Below, in pieces: positions 9,969-21,166 of a stretch of 64,000 nucleotides of DNA. Made by a program: the position numbers and the translations under genes. This DNA comes from Ceratodon purpureus. Lineage: Eukaryota > Streptophyta > Bryopsida > Pseudoditrichales > Ditrichaceae. Location: positions 5,121,089 through 5,185,088 of the forward strand of contig CM026431.1 in assembly GCA_014871385.1 (NCBI GenBank), read 5' to 3'. Numbering within the stretch: the stretch's first letter is position 1; each line of letters starts with the position of its first letter. Below the pieces are notes generated by a model, which worked only from the letters and a program-made list of their open reading frames with translations, did no database searches and was not told the DNA's origin.

Positions 9969-11327
9969 GCGGCAAGCCATCAGGGCCTTGGCTCTAGCAA
10001 ATCCGAGAATAACGTTGTGATTCATGCGGGTATGCCGTCCAATGAAGCGAATATACGTCTCCATACGCAATTCATCAAGGGCCAAAGTACCTCTGTGCTC
10101 AGCCCGATAGTACTCTCGCTTCTCAAATTGATCACCGAAAATGGTCTCCTCCTCAACATCGTCTGAGACGTAACACTGTGAACCATCGTCATAAGGGTCG
10201 TAAGCAACTTCCAAGTACGAGATTTCAACCCGGGAATATTTGTTCTTATGGCCAGGCTCCCCATGAGAGTAATTGTATGGAACGTGCTTGCATCGATGGT
10301 TCGGAAAGAAATGAGAACGGAGTATATTCACCAAACTTCGCCTATCTCTTGGAGCGATGATCATCCAGGCATCATTCGTCCTGAATCCAACCTTCAATGC
10401 CCGTACCTCCATCATCTTCATGATCTGGTTCCAACTACTGCCCTCCTCTGCCTCTTCTGATACCAACGGAAAGTGACGCAAGTCTAGTATGCCAGCATCC
10501 AGCCTCTTTGGATTGAATCTCCACTCGAACTCTGTGACTAGCATTCCGCTCACGCCAAATGTTGCAGTACTTAAGGAGAATCTCCCTTCTGGCTTCCATT
10601 GAATAAAAACAGACCAGTTTCCAGCAGCGACGGACTTAGTGCGGCGATGATTGACTATTGCTTGGTCAATCTTCACAAGCACGTCGTGTGGCGGGAAATC
10701 TGGAGTGGTTGCGTTCTTCTTAATCGTCTCGCTTACAAAAGCAGCAGCCTCCTTAGCAAAGTATATGCACTGCATAATTGTCGAAGAAATAAGCTTATCG
10801 TTCTTCCACCTCCTCCAGTTTGTCTTGTTAATCTCCTGGTTCGCGTCCAGGAAAATGTTTGGCTTTTTGGGACTGAAATAATGAATTCGGTCTCCAATTG
10901 CCTTCACCAACACATCTTTCCATTTACGCCGCTCACACCACTTGTCAAGGGAGAGAGCGAATGTCCATTTCTTGGGGGCCTTGCCAAGGTAGATACGTGG
11001 CGGATTACTCAGTATATGGTCCGCTGCTACTCCAAGGCTCTCGAAGCTAACGCTGGCAAGTCCACGAAGCAAGGTTCCATTTACGTGAGCCAAATTCATT
11101 AGATCCTCGGCATTGCTGGATTCTTTAACTTCTTTCATAGTGTCGAGGTCGATTAATTCTCCAGCTTCGTACTTCTTGAAAACAGACTCCCATTTTGTCC
11201 AGATGTGGTCAGGAGCCATAATGATTTGTCGCTCGCCACGTTTCTCCCACTCTATACGAACTGGTTTGTCTGGATGCTCCTGCTTGACAGTGTGACTTAA
11301 AGACTGACATGCTCGCACGCGGAATGC
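9969..11327 (-). CDS. Central globular region of left-arm protein, family not recognised
   Basis: The exon opens after TTGTTGTAG at 11328 (AFRVRACQSLSHTVKQ) and closes at a strong GTATGT donor after ...LMACR, about 453 codons. The sequence is complex and protein-like, with many aromatic and charged residues, for example WTFALSLDKWCERRKW and FEWRFNPKRLDAGILDLRHF. I recognise no domain. The next intron (9789-9968, only 180 bp) contains a perfect 14-bp copy of the palindrome that marks this whole region. Frame extension past 9969 toward 9807 is read-through of that intron. Confidence 0.6.
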
Positions 11328-11414
11328 CTACAACAAATCCAGAGCACAGTTTAGAAGGAGGCATAATCAGATGAAATTAGAATATATCCATGCTCATTCA
11401 CCTGAAACTGCTTG

Positions 11415-11428
11415 CGAACTAAAGTTCG
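11415..11428. repeat. Palindrome copy 2
   Basis: CGAACT-AA-AGTTCG, in the intron between the ParB-like exon and the next left-arm exon. Confidence 0.8.
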
Positions 11429-11731
11429 TGAAGTAATCCATTTAATCAACTGAGAAATAGTAATATGTATAATTCCAGCAGAGCGAGCTCTCTACTTTTT
11501 GCATTTACCTCTTACGCTAGTTAACATGACATGTGAACTGATACTGTAACTGCTTGAATAAACGCACCAAGCGAGCTAGACTTCGGAAAAGACAGTTAAT
11601 CTTGCGGCATACAACAATCGGACGATCTTATCTTCTACTTGCTAGTCCTTACTAGCTAGGACAGGAACACTGAGGTAGAGATATATTCCTAAACACTCCA
11701 GTTAGAAATCGAAGCCAATTCAAAGACAGTG

Positions 11732-11753
11732 CTTACGAACCGAGGTTCGTAAG
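11732..11753. repeat. Palindrome copy 3
   Basis: CTTACGAACC-GA-GGTTCGTAAG has perfect 10-bp arms around a GA spacer. Compared with copy 4, the innermost base pair has changed on both sides (C/G for T/A), so symmetry has been preserved. Confidence 0.85.
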
Positions 11754-12126
11754 TTTCTCCACTCAAAGTAGAGAAAGTTGCCGTTGTTACATTCAAGATC
11801 CTCCCGTCTTAATTTTGATATACCTCCAAATTTAGTTAGAATGAATTTTATAAGTGAAAATGTATGTGCTCGAATAAACGCACCGAAGTGCTTAAATAAA
11901 GCGCTTAAGTAATAGACAGAAGAGAGGGAAGTTAAGTAATATCTAGACACTACAATTTCAAGGAGTTTACTACAAATTCACAACCAATGCTTGAACCGGA
12001 GAGATCATTGAATTCAAGGCACATCACATTGGGAAGAACTAAATTGTAATAATAAAATCTTACTACCTACAACATTAGTACAGGGCGCGAGATAGAGAAA
12101 GTCGAATAACAGTTTCACAGCAAATT

Positions 12127-12148
12127 CTTACGAACTGAAGTTCGTAAG
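12127..12148. repeat. Palindrome copy 4
   Basis: CTTACGAACT-GA-AGTTCGTAAG has perfect 10-bp arms. It lies in the same intron as copies 2 and 3. Confidence 0.85.
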
Positions 12149-12236
12149 TTAGTCTATTCAATCTGCAGAGTACTAAATTGGTGTTAAACTTATGAAATCC
12201 AATGAATTAAAAACTGAAATGCAAGTGCTGAAATAC

Positions 12237-14134
12237 AAAGCACTAAATTTTAAGTGGGTACAGATAAGCTTGTTGACCTCATATTTAGATTTCGCTTCCA
12301 AGTCAACTGCACTCTCTTCATTCTGAGCAGCTTTCTTCTTTTTTGTAGAGGCGTTCTTGCGTACCATCGGTGGTTTGCCTTCCTGTTCGAACAGGACACG
12401 GCAATGAAGAATCGCATGTAGAAGGGATGTTAGATGTCTTGTTTCGTTCTGCCCCTCGTTGCATTTGTAGGACAGCGCATGCAAATGATGAACTTTATTA
12501 GTCCAAACAACCTGCACATCCCAAAGTTTCATCGTTTCAATGCTTGGGTACGCTTCTCGCAGAATAGCGTCACTGAGGCAGGACTTAGCAGCGTGCCATG
12601 TGTGTTGGCCGTTTATTATTTTGAATTTCCCGGCATTAACGCACTCAGCCCAATCCTTTGGACGATGCGCCAGATTCGGCATGACTGTAAGCACCGGCTT
12701 TACGAAGTTAGCCAAAATTAGATTTCGCTTTATGTCTTCGGCCCCAGCTTTTTCGAAATCTCGATATATCCTCCCTGATCTGTGATCACTCGGCTCCATG
12801 TGTTGAAGGGAGAGTTCAAAAATCTGATCACGTCCAAATATGTACATGTAGTCGGATTCTCGTATGAACTTCTCATTAAGCAGGGCACGTCGTCTCAGCT
12901 CCGCGGCTTTGTCTTCTACCTTCTTTGAACTCACGACAGTGACAACCTCGGTCTCCAACTCCTCAGGGATCTGCAACGTAGCATCTTCGTTCCTAACTAT
13001 TGGATTTGCACTCCATTCTTTTTCCGAGAGTAGGAGAACTTTTGGAGGTTTAGGGGGTAAAACTCGTGGCATAATATTGAGAACGTCATCAAGTCGGCCA
13101 GGCAGTTCTCCACTCATAATCACAGTTTCACCGACGTTAGAGGTTGCTCCAGCAGTGATAATTTCTCTGGAGATGTCTTCGGGCTGGCTTCCAGGTACAT
13201 CATTTGTGCAAGGAGGCGTCTCGTCATCGTCATCGTCTAATCCTGGTTGGCAGCGCAGCGACGTGGACTCCGGGATAGGCGCCGGTGTTACCTGTTTTGG
13301 TTTCCTAGACTTAGAAACTGGTTGCTTTGGCCGCGAAGTCTTTCCGGTTAGGGAAGAGGTAGCGCCAGGGAGCGTTGTTGTTGGTGTTGTAGGAACATCG
13401 CCACTCCTACCTCCCGTGCTCTTCTCGGTGGAAGCAGGTCCAGAGGAGGTTCTAGGGACGACATTACGCGGCGCAGTCCTTGACCGCTTCTCTTCAGCCA
13501 ACTTCACTTTCTTCGCAAGCTTCTGGTTGGTCTTTTCTCTCTGTTTTCCCATTGAATCCGCTTCAGCTATGTGCTGCTCACGGTTTAGAAGTTCAGTTCT
13601 TGCAGACAACCCTGCTGCACGGCGGTCAAGCATCTTCGTTAGTCTGGTCCACTGCAAGGCTACATCATAACTGTGGGGAGGCATTCCTTGAAGGGGTCCA
13701 AAGATGGAGCCAATACAAGATTTCCAAGGCTCCCCCAGTCCAGCGGATTTGGTTAAGAAGTAATCCAAATCAAAGGGGTGATTGTCCGTGATTTGTATAA
13801 TTAGCTTTGCAATAGACTCATTCCCGTAAAGAGTTGCAATCACCACGCCTGGAGCAGTAGCTATCCCGAGGATAGTGACTGACTTAAATGCCTTCCAGTG
13901 ATAGTTGTTTTCGGACTTAAATTTTCCAACAGCAAGGGAAAAATGAACATTGTTTCTGTCCGAACTTGTTTCGGGCGTGATTGACCAAGCTGATCGATCA
14001 AGCTCATTTAGTGTCACTCCAATTTCACCGGTCACAATCTCAGATGCCAGCCCCTCCGTAAGTTTTGATCGATCCAGTTCAGTTACATAAGGAGACAGAC
14101 GAATTGTCTGTTGCAAAAAACTATTTTGCTCCAT
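12237..14134 (-). CDS. ParB/sulfiredoxin-like domain protein, first coding block of left-arm gene
   Basis: The start is ATG at 14134 (MEQNSFLQQT), directly after a CCCAG acceptor, with G at +4. Residues ~190-230 form a charged helix, and ~230-360 are Pro/Ser/Thr/Lys-rich. From ~430 to ~560 there is a ParB/Srx-like segment: FELSLQHMEPSDHRSGRIY, a helix, FVKPVLTVMP, then FKIINGQHTWHAAK. That last motif matches the family's 'I(I/V)DGxHRxxAA' nucleotide-binding turn, with Thr in place of Arg. Bacterial ParB uses this fold to bind CTP and load at palindromic parS sites; other members are nucleases or sulfiredoxin. A basic KKKK segment follows near 620. The 3' exon edge is uncertain (GAG|GTCAAC near 12270 is one phase-0 choice; read-through continues to 12173). 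The fold assignment is from motif pattern only. Confidence 0.6.
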
Positions 14135-14234
14135 TCCTGGGAGTTCAACCACACAGGAAAGGTAAAGCTCCAATAGTCATCAACTAGAATTTGTATTCTC
14201 TTAGTGATGTTATACAAATCTTCCCTCATCTCTA

Positions 14235-14248
14235 CGAACTTTAGTTCG
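14235..14248. repeat. Palindrome copy 5
   Basis: CGAACT-TT-AGTTCG, about 100 bp upstream of the left-arm start codon. Confidence 0.8.
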
Positions 14249-14361
14249 CAATCTAATGGTTAGACCTGCTACCCTTGCTCTGACTCTAGCGGTTCATGTA
14301 GTGACGTCGCAAAATTCTCCTTTGGAAGCCTCGGAAAAAAGGGATCGCCAACTCCAAGTTG

Positions 14362-14375
14362 CGAACCGGGGTTCG
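14362..14375. repeat. Palindrome copy 6
   Basis: CGAACC-GG-GGTTCG within a longer imperfect palindrome (TTG on the left, TAA on the right), about 230 bp upstream of the left-arm start codon. It again shows paired changes in both arms. Confidence 0.8.
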
Positions 14376-14650
14376 TAACCAGTCCACACTAATATGAATA
14401 AACTAGTCACTGCATTTATTATCTTGTCCATTGTAATTCTATTCGTTGTCAGATGTCAGAACACAAACGCAGCGGCAAAGTTCTGACTATACCATGTGCT
14501 TGGCAAATTTTGGGGGGGAAATAGTGGAAGAACAAGGATGGACTGAAGGGACCCTCTAATGCTCTTACTTGAATTACATAAGAATTGATTAATTTTCTTC
14601 CTATTTGTGCCATATAACAGAACACCCTCCCTCTAATTTGGAGTGTAGGA

Positions 14651-14675
14651 GCTTGCAAACTAAGTTCTATGTAAG
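14651..14675. repeat. Decayed palindrome copy
   Basis: GCTTGCAAACTAAGTTC followed by TATGTAAG keeps the outline of the motif with several mismatches. Confidence 0.45.
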
Positions 14676-15660
14676 TCACATACGGACCCGATCAACACCG
14701 ACCAGAAAGTCCAAAGTATTGCACTTAAAGTAACAGAGACGACAGAGTGAAGAAAAATCGAAAGTGGAGTGTACATACTGAGGAGATATTTTATGTAATG
14801 CACTGCAACAAGGTGCGCCTTTGTTAACCCGCCTCCTCCTGCAAGCAATGGAATTCCCATCAGACATGTCAATTGAATTCTGATGATCAGAGCTTCAACT
14901 ATGCCGAGAAAGAAGACCAAAAAGACAGAAACTTAATTTAGCAAGAGAGTAACATTGCGTACAAACCAGAGGTATATGACGAGACTTGCGTTCGGAGAGC
15001 ACTCTCAGCCTCCCCCTCGTCCACGCCGCTAGCTTCTCCACTTCCTGCGCGCTCTTGACACTGCAAGGGAGTCTGAGGAATTGGCGCCTAACCTAACGGT
15101 TCTGGAAATAAGAAACCCTAGGAGGGGAAACATAGAAAGCCCGAGAAGAGAGCGAGGGCGTCGAAGCCTCACCTTATCAACAACAATGCAGCTTGAGGTG
15201 ACCAACGTGGGAAGACATTATCCACAGCACCAAGGTTTCCGAAGATCTGAACGCAGAGCCGCGCAATGCTCCAACGCCGCCTCCAAGCCGTTTTGCAATG
15301 AACTCAGCAACACCGTCCCACCTCCGTAAGCAACACGCATGTCTTCATCTCCGAGAAGGACATCACTTACAAGACGACAAAACGACAACCACGTCCACAG
15401 CAGGTGATTGACGCCGAGAGCAGGAACGACAACGAGGTGCAATGGAAGCGGAGAGGTCGCGGCGATGGGAGCTGTCGCTGAGGAGAGGGATGTCCTCGGC
15501 GGTAGGGTTTAGGGCAGGGCAATGAAAGGGCAGCCCGGGCATGTGTACTTGAAATTTCCACGGGCAGAACTCCTCCAAGGCGATAGATTCTTTAGGTACG
15601 CCCACTCGGTCAAGGGCCCCTCCTCTTTCACAGCACCCACGTGGTTTTAATAAGATCACA

Positions 15661-18600
15661 CTAAAAATTTAATTATATTTAAAATAAATTCCCTTTAATT
15701 AAATATCTACAATAGTTGTATTGACAATGGTTGATCATACGTCAATGTCGTACATAATGGCTAAGCCACCAAATTGTTGTAGATCCAAGAAATGCAACCA
15801 TGACAATACTCTGACAAACAATAATTTTTTTAAAATACACACTGTAACCATTTGTCATTTTTATACACGCTAAATTTGATTTGTTTGTATTAAACAAAAG
15901 TTACATAATTTGCAATAATTACATGTAATGTCTATAAGATGAGTTAAAAAAATATTCTTTTTTTAAAAAATGTTTTTTTTTATTAAAAAAATTAATAAGC
16001 ATATGTTTGTCTAAAAAAAGAAAATGTAAACATATACTTATATGATTATAAACACCATTTAAAAAAATAAAATTCATTAAATGTAAATTCCTTTTAGAAT
16101 GCAACAAAATGTAATTGAATATTTACTTTGGGTTAATTTTAAGAACTTGAGCTCCAAAAGTTCCTATTGATGCTCCTTCACAAATGGCAGCCGCACCCAA
16201 TAGCATTAATCTCTTAATCTGTCATCCAAAAATAAAATAAAAACTATAATTTTGAAATTTTAAGTTATTTTTCATAGTCGTTTAAACCTATAATAAAAAT
16301 GTAGAATTAGTGAACGACGGTTGAGGACAGGCCAAAATATTTCATGCATTCCATGACTACTAAATTGAATTAATTATGGATACATTTTTGTTGAAACTTT
16401 CATCGTACTAGATAAATGTAAATATTTTATGTCGTATTAAATGTACAACTTTGCATGGGTGTACTCCACGTGTTCATTTGTAATTATTCTTCAGTATTTC
16501 ATCATTAATATCGAACCTTTGATCATTAATCACAATTTGTTCATTATGTATTTTCCAACTGGGCTCAATAATTTGTATATTTTCAATATACAAATTGTTT
16601 TGAGGCTTAATTAAAGAGTAATATTTTGCCACTTTATCTATAGACTTTGGATTATAAATCATCATTTAGTCATGATCAGCCCACAGAATCAAATTATTCA
16701 TCTTCTTCTGAGAATTACGAATTTTTATTTTTGAATTATTATTCTTGATTATTTTGTAATAGCAATCTAGAACCTTTAACAAATACTCATTCATTTTTGG
16801 ACAAGTTCATCGACATTTTGAACTTTTTTTTTTTCCCTTATTCCGGTAACAGTCTTTTTTTGTTTATTTCCAAACTCGTGAACCAATTATAATTTATTAT
16901 TTATTTTTTGCAATGTTTAGGAACTCTAATTATGATTCCGTGGGTTTTATTAGAGATCATCGTATGTTCCAATCATAAATCTATATTTCTTACGGAAGTT
17001 CAGATGTCAATTATACATGTAAGGATTTATAGAATTTCACTCTAGCCTTAGAATATTTGCAAATATAGCGTGATTATTTACCAAACTCGTTCAGGGTTGG
17101 CATTTTGACGAGCCGGATGTAGCCCGTGACTGCGCCTCAAGAAATTTTGTACTCTAATTGACCCTATCTCCATTTAAAAAAAAAGTAAAAAAGAAAGGAG
17201 TACGGTGAGGGACATATGAAAAAAAAGGGAAGAAAAATTAAATGCTTGGAAAAAAAATGAATGATATAATGAGTGAGAGCTTGAGGGAGACGGGAAGAAA
17301 GGAAAAACAAAAAAGCAAAAAAACAAGCGTCAGATAGGAGATAGAGATAGAAAGTAAGAGGAACAATAAAAAAATATTAAGGAAAATAAAAACAATGATC
17401 GACTGTGAAGTACGACAACGGAAAGATGAATAATCAGGCGAGAAACAATTCAAAAGGGGACGTAATTAATGATATAGTGAGCGAGGAAGAGATATGAGGA
17501 CGGTGGTAGATATAAAATAAAGGGGAAAAAAATAGAAGAATAACGACAACAATGACTGATAGAAGGAGAGAGTTTATCATGTTTACAAGGGCAGTCTCCA
17601 AAAATTACAAAGATAAGCTTCAAAGCTTTTAGTAATTTTTGAACTTCTCGTTTAAAAACTTGTCAAAATTCAAGACTTCTGAATTTATAAAATTTGTTTT
17701 TTCCTAAAAATTAAAAATTTATACAAGTAGCTACTCACCGTTCAGTGTCTCCTTAGCTCACAAATTGTTTTAGTAATGCATGTTTTTTACTAATTTGTCA
17801 ATTTTATACGTTCTTATAGAAAATATTTTTTTTAGGTCTAAAAGGCGTTTTCTGGCCTAAAATTTTGCATGACCATATGTAACCTAGTTAGTTGCATGGA
17901 AAAAAAAGTGACCTTATCAAATCTTCCTTTGGCCCATTTGCACCATGCCTCTCGAATAAGGCCCAAAAAAATATTTCTTGAAACTTTGAACACTAAGGTC
18001 TCACTAATGAAAAACATCCAACGGTTGAAATTTGGAACAGTTCTTTTAAATAGGGTTAGGTACAAGATCTTACGGTTGAAGTTCCAAAAAACGTTAAGAA
18101 AGTTGTTTCATATTCTCAAAGGCCATAGTGGTAATTAATTGCAATTTTGAGGATTGAGGCTCTAAAAAACACAAGGAAATTTAGGGGTTAATAATAGATT
18201 GAGATAGAGATAGTCAGATAGAAGGAGAGAGGGATAGAAAATAACGGGAAAACAAATACAGAGGAACGAGGAAAAATAAATGATAGAGTGAGAGAGATGC
18301 AAGGGGAATTTCCATTCCACACTTCATGTAATTTGAAATTGTGACTACTATACGCACTGCCATTTTACTTTATCATCAAAAATATAGCTGCAAAGAATGA
18401 AAGCCATTTTCCGTATGTTACATTTGAAGTTCACCATGTGCTTTTTCCATTGCCTAGTAATAACAATAGAACTTCACTTGAAAACTTCAGAAGAGAATGA
18501 TATAAATGTTAGAATGACATGTCGCATGTTATATTGAAATAGGGATTTGATTCAAAACATTTCTTAAATTGCACTATTGTCAATATGTAATATTCTACAT

Positions 18601-19640
18601 TAGAATGCATAGTTGATTTGCACAACATCAATTGAATACTTTTCAAATACAGCATGCATCACAACTCAATACAATATACAATCGTTCTTAAATGTACTCA
18701 ATGATGTATAACCTTTCTTTGCCTTAATATAATGTACAATGTTGACCTTACTTTATATACCGAATGAACTCTAATCTTTCTTGAATATATTGAATGAGGA
18801 TTTTGAGAAACTGTATTTTTCAAAAACACTGTATATCTTCCTCCTCCAAATTCAATGCAGTATTCCACGATCTCAAAGAATGGTTCGTTAATTGACAATT
18901 GTTTGCTATTTTAGAAATTCATAAACCCCATTGAAATTCATACACCCCATTGAAATTCATATCCCTCACAAAGTCGAAAACATCATTCTGAATATTGCAT
19001 GATCTAAACTTCATATCACATTAGCACGTTCTCTGTAGACCCAACTACTATTTGCTCTACTGTGGAAATGTTTTTGAAGTTTCTTTTTTTAATAAACCGT
19101 CTTTTTTCATTCCACTCGTCAGTTTGAATAGAATTACCTTTCATTTTATATAATTAATCAAGAATTTCCTTGGCCAGTTTTTTAATGGAAGCTACCCTTA
19201 CTTGTATACAGATTGGTTCTATGTTCCTTTTAATCTCACTATGCCATAACAAGGTTGCAAATTATCTTTTCAATTACAATTTCCGAAAATAATCATTATT
19301 ATTCAGGTTTACATCAACAGTCTGTAGTCAATAGCTCACAAACTGAAAGTCCTTCTTCACCCTAGCTCTTTCCACCAAGTATGCCCCAAAATTTTTATTT
19401 CAAATAAAGCGTTTCCAATTTCATGACATTGAAACGCATGGCAATTTTCCCATCTACACAGTTTTTGCTGCACCTTTTCTGAAGATGACTACCGTAAATT
19501 AAAAATCAAATAGCATTAATTTCCCACACACAGCCGTCGCCGTCGTCCACCTTCCCTGCATTGAATACGTAGATAATTTGTAATCACTTCGGTGGGCAGC
19601 CCGGAATTCACTCCAAAATTTCGCAGTGGGCACTCATTCG
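15661..19640. other. AT-rich gene desert in the middle of the two-armed unit
   Basis: Apart from the exon-like block at 16123-16218, I see no gene. Purine-rich tracts (17.2-17.6 and 18.2-18.3 kb) and poly-A/T runs dominate. It may be an insertion that separated the two arms; no terminal repeats were found to prove this. Confidence 0.5.
16123..16218 (-). pseudogene. Single exon resembling Bax inhibitor-1 (TMBIM) family
   Basis: After an AG acceptor (TGACAG) a short frame reads IKRLMLLGAAAICEGASIGT and then FGAQVLKINPK before a stop. The pattern of basic residues, hydrophobic helix, GASIG, then a run ending in I(N/D)P resembles the second or third membrane helix of Bax inhibitor-1, an ER membrane cell-death suppressor. 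No neighbouring exon was found and the surroundings are over 70% AT by eye, so this is at best an isolated relic. Confidence 0.3.
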
Positions 19641-19647
19641 GACCCTA

Positions 19648-19665
19648 AAACCAGAGGTATATAAG
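19648..19665 (+). promoter_or_regulatory. Candidate core promoter (TATA box) for the right-arm gene
   Basis: AAACCAGAGGTATATAAG contains TATATAAG, followed about 30 bp later by a pyrimidine-rich TCACAATTCTGTCTTC typical of a start site. The same 15-mer AAACCAGAGGTATAT occurs at 14963-14977 in the same orientation. If it is the promoter, the transcript has a 1.5 kb leader, probably with introns. Confidence 0.4.
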
Positions 19666-19811
19666 TTTCGGGGCCTCACAATTCTGTCTTCTTTTTTTGG
19701 CTCTCGTCATGATGCATCGTATGCTCTGAGATTTCTTGGGACTGCTCATTTGTTGCCGACGTCACTAGGACTGTTCTCAGCTCTGATAGGTGGGTTTTGT
19801 CAGAGATAGCC

Positions 19812-19893
19812 CGTCAGTGGCAGGCGTGTCAGTCAGTCAGTGGCAGTCCGTCAGTGGCAGTCAGTCAGTGGCAGTCAGTCTGAGTCAGTCACC
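19812..19893. repeat. GTCAGTGGCA tandem repeat
   Basis: Units of GTCAGTGGCAGTCAGTCA type repeat four to five times with small variations, in the presumed leader of the right-arm gene. Confidence 0.8.
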
Positions 19894-19943
19894 TCGATAT
19901 CTGTGCCAAAACTGACATGTCAGTTCTTTTGGAATCCGGGTTA

Positions 19944-19957
19944 CGAACTTCAGTTCG
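19944..19957. repeat. Palindrome copy 7
   Basis: CGAACT-TC-AGTTCG with TTA on the left flank. This is the first copy on the right-arm side. Confidence 0.8.
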
Positions 19958-20506
19958 AATCCTATTCTGTAGCCGGGTACTCTTGAATGTAACTCTCATT
20001 GCACGTTTCCAACTTCCGTTCGTTTATTGTATACGTCTGTCCATTCAAGTCAGAACTTTAATATAAATACACTTCCAGAAATTGACTTGCTATCCATCTT
20101 AGTCCTCAAACTTTATTGTACCTTGATGCTCCAAGGGCGGCTTAGGATTGCAGCACATTGCTTGGCTGCTCGCTCATGTCCTTCCCAACATAGGCATGTA
20201 ATATAACGCAACATGGTCACTGATTCTGTTATCTCTTTGACTGTAGTACTTTACAAGAAGACTATGAAGTTCATAATTTGGTAGTTTAGTTTTGGTCTTA
20301 CTCAAAATATGTTTTGTTCAAACAGTCTAGAATGAACATTGCTCACGGCCACTCTAATATGTCTCCACAGGAGTAGGGTCATTCATTTCTATTCTTGACC
20401 CCATTGATTCCGTTGGAGAATTCTCGACCGTTGGAAATCCTTAACTGTTTATATTGCTTCCTTCTTCTTTTCAGGTTCACTTTCTCATCGATCGCGGAAA
20501 TGCAAA

Positions 20507-20526
20507 TTACGATCTTAAGTTCGTAA
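20507..20526. repeat. Palindrome copy 8
   Basis: TTACGATCTTAAGTTCGTAA is a 20-bp palindrome with one mismatched pair. Confidence 0.8.
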
Positions 20527-21009
20527 CCATCACTCTTACAACGTGAAGATCAAGGATTGTAGGGTTGGAAGTGGTGCTTCACAATTCTATCTGCGCAACC
20601 GATAGCAGAACACATCAAGTCCCATTAATTTTCATGGATATTGCTCAACTCCATCTGCAGTACTAAGGTATTATTCTATCGATACTATAACATTGGCTGT
20701 ATATGTTTCCCTATTTCTTGAGGTGGTAAATGTTTTCTGAAATTGTCTCCGATTCATCAAGGTCCACATTACAGCTCCAAGACTTCTTCTTGCTTATTGT
20801 CAAGCACTTTATTGAACATGGCCTTAAGAAACCACTGCCATTTGTGATCTCCTCTACGTGATATTCTCTCCCACAATAATCTTCAATTGTCTTCAGCGTA
20901 ATTGCTTAAGCAACCATCTTGCATACTTTGTCCAAGAATTGATACCAGCCATTCATGTCCCTTTTTGTGATAAGGTCCTCATGCAATATGGTCCAAGTCG
21001 CTAGTCCGA

Positions 21010-21030
21010 GTTACGAATTGAGTATTTGTC
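21010..21030. repeat. Decayed palindrome copy
   Basis: GTTACGAATTGAGTATTTGT keeps the left half-site only. Confidence 0.4.
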
Positions 21031-21166
21031 CTAAAAAGAGCTAGCTGATTTCAAATTGGTATTGTTGAGGAATGAGAGCCCAATCTCATGGTCACTATTT
21101 GTTTAGATGATATCTCACTAGCTTGAAGTTCCACCTCTATCATTGATAGATTGAGAAGACCCAGCA

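Larger units (their letters stand above)
11400..12240. repeat. Diverged tandem units carrying the palindrome, inside an intron
   Basis: Palindromes at 11415, 11732 and 12127 begin units of roughly 320-395 bp. Each palindrome is followed by related sequence. GAATAAACGCACC recurs about 130-140 bp after the first two palindromes (near 11556 and 11872), and a weaker AAGTGCTGAAATACAAAGC follows the third. The intron therefore seems to have grown by amplification of a palindrome-bearing unit. A decayed further copy may exist near 11985. Confidence 0.6.
14136..15660. other. Upstream region of left-arm gene; possible 5' exons
   Basis: Minus-strand blocks ending in strong donors (CTT|GTAAGTG near 15368; AAG|GTGAGG near 15167) suggest 5' untranslated or short coding exons. 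None can be linked with confidence. The part from 15.0 to 15.65 kb is clearly more GC-rich than the AT-rich DNA after it. Confidence 0.4.

Noticed and set aside
12864..13670. 268-codon plus-strand frame opposite the ParB-like exon
   Set aside because: Ser/Val-rich shadow of the minus-strand coding exon, which has the recognisable motif.
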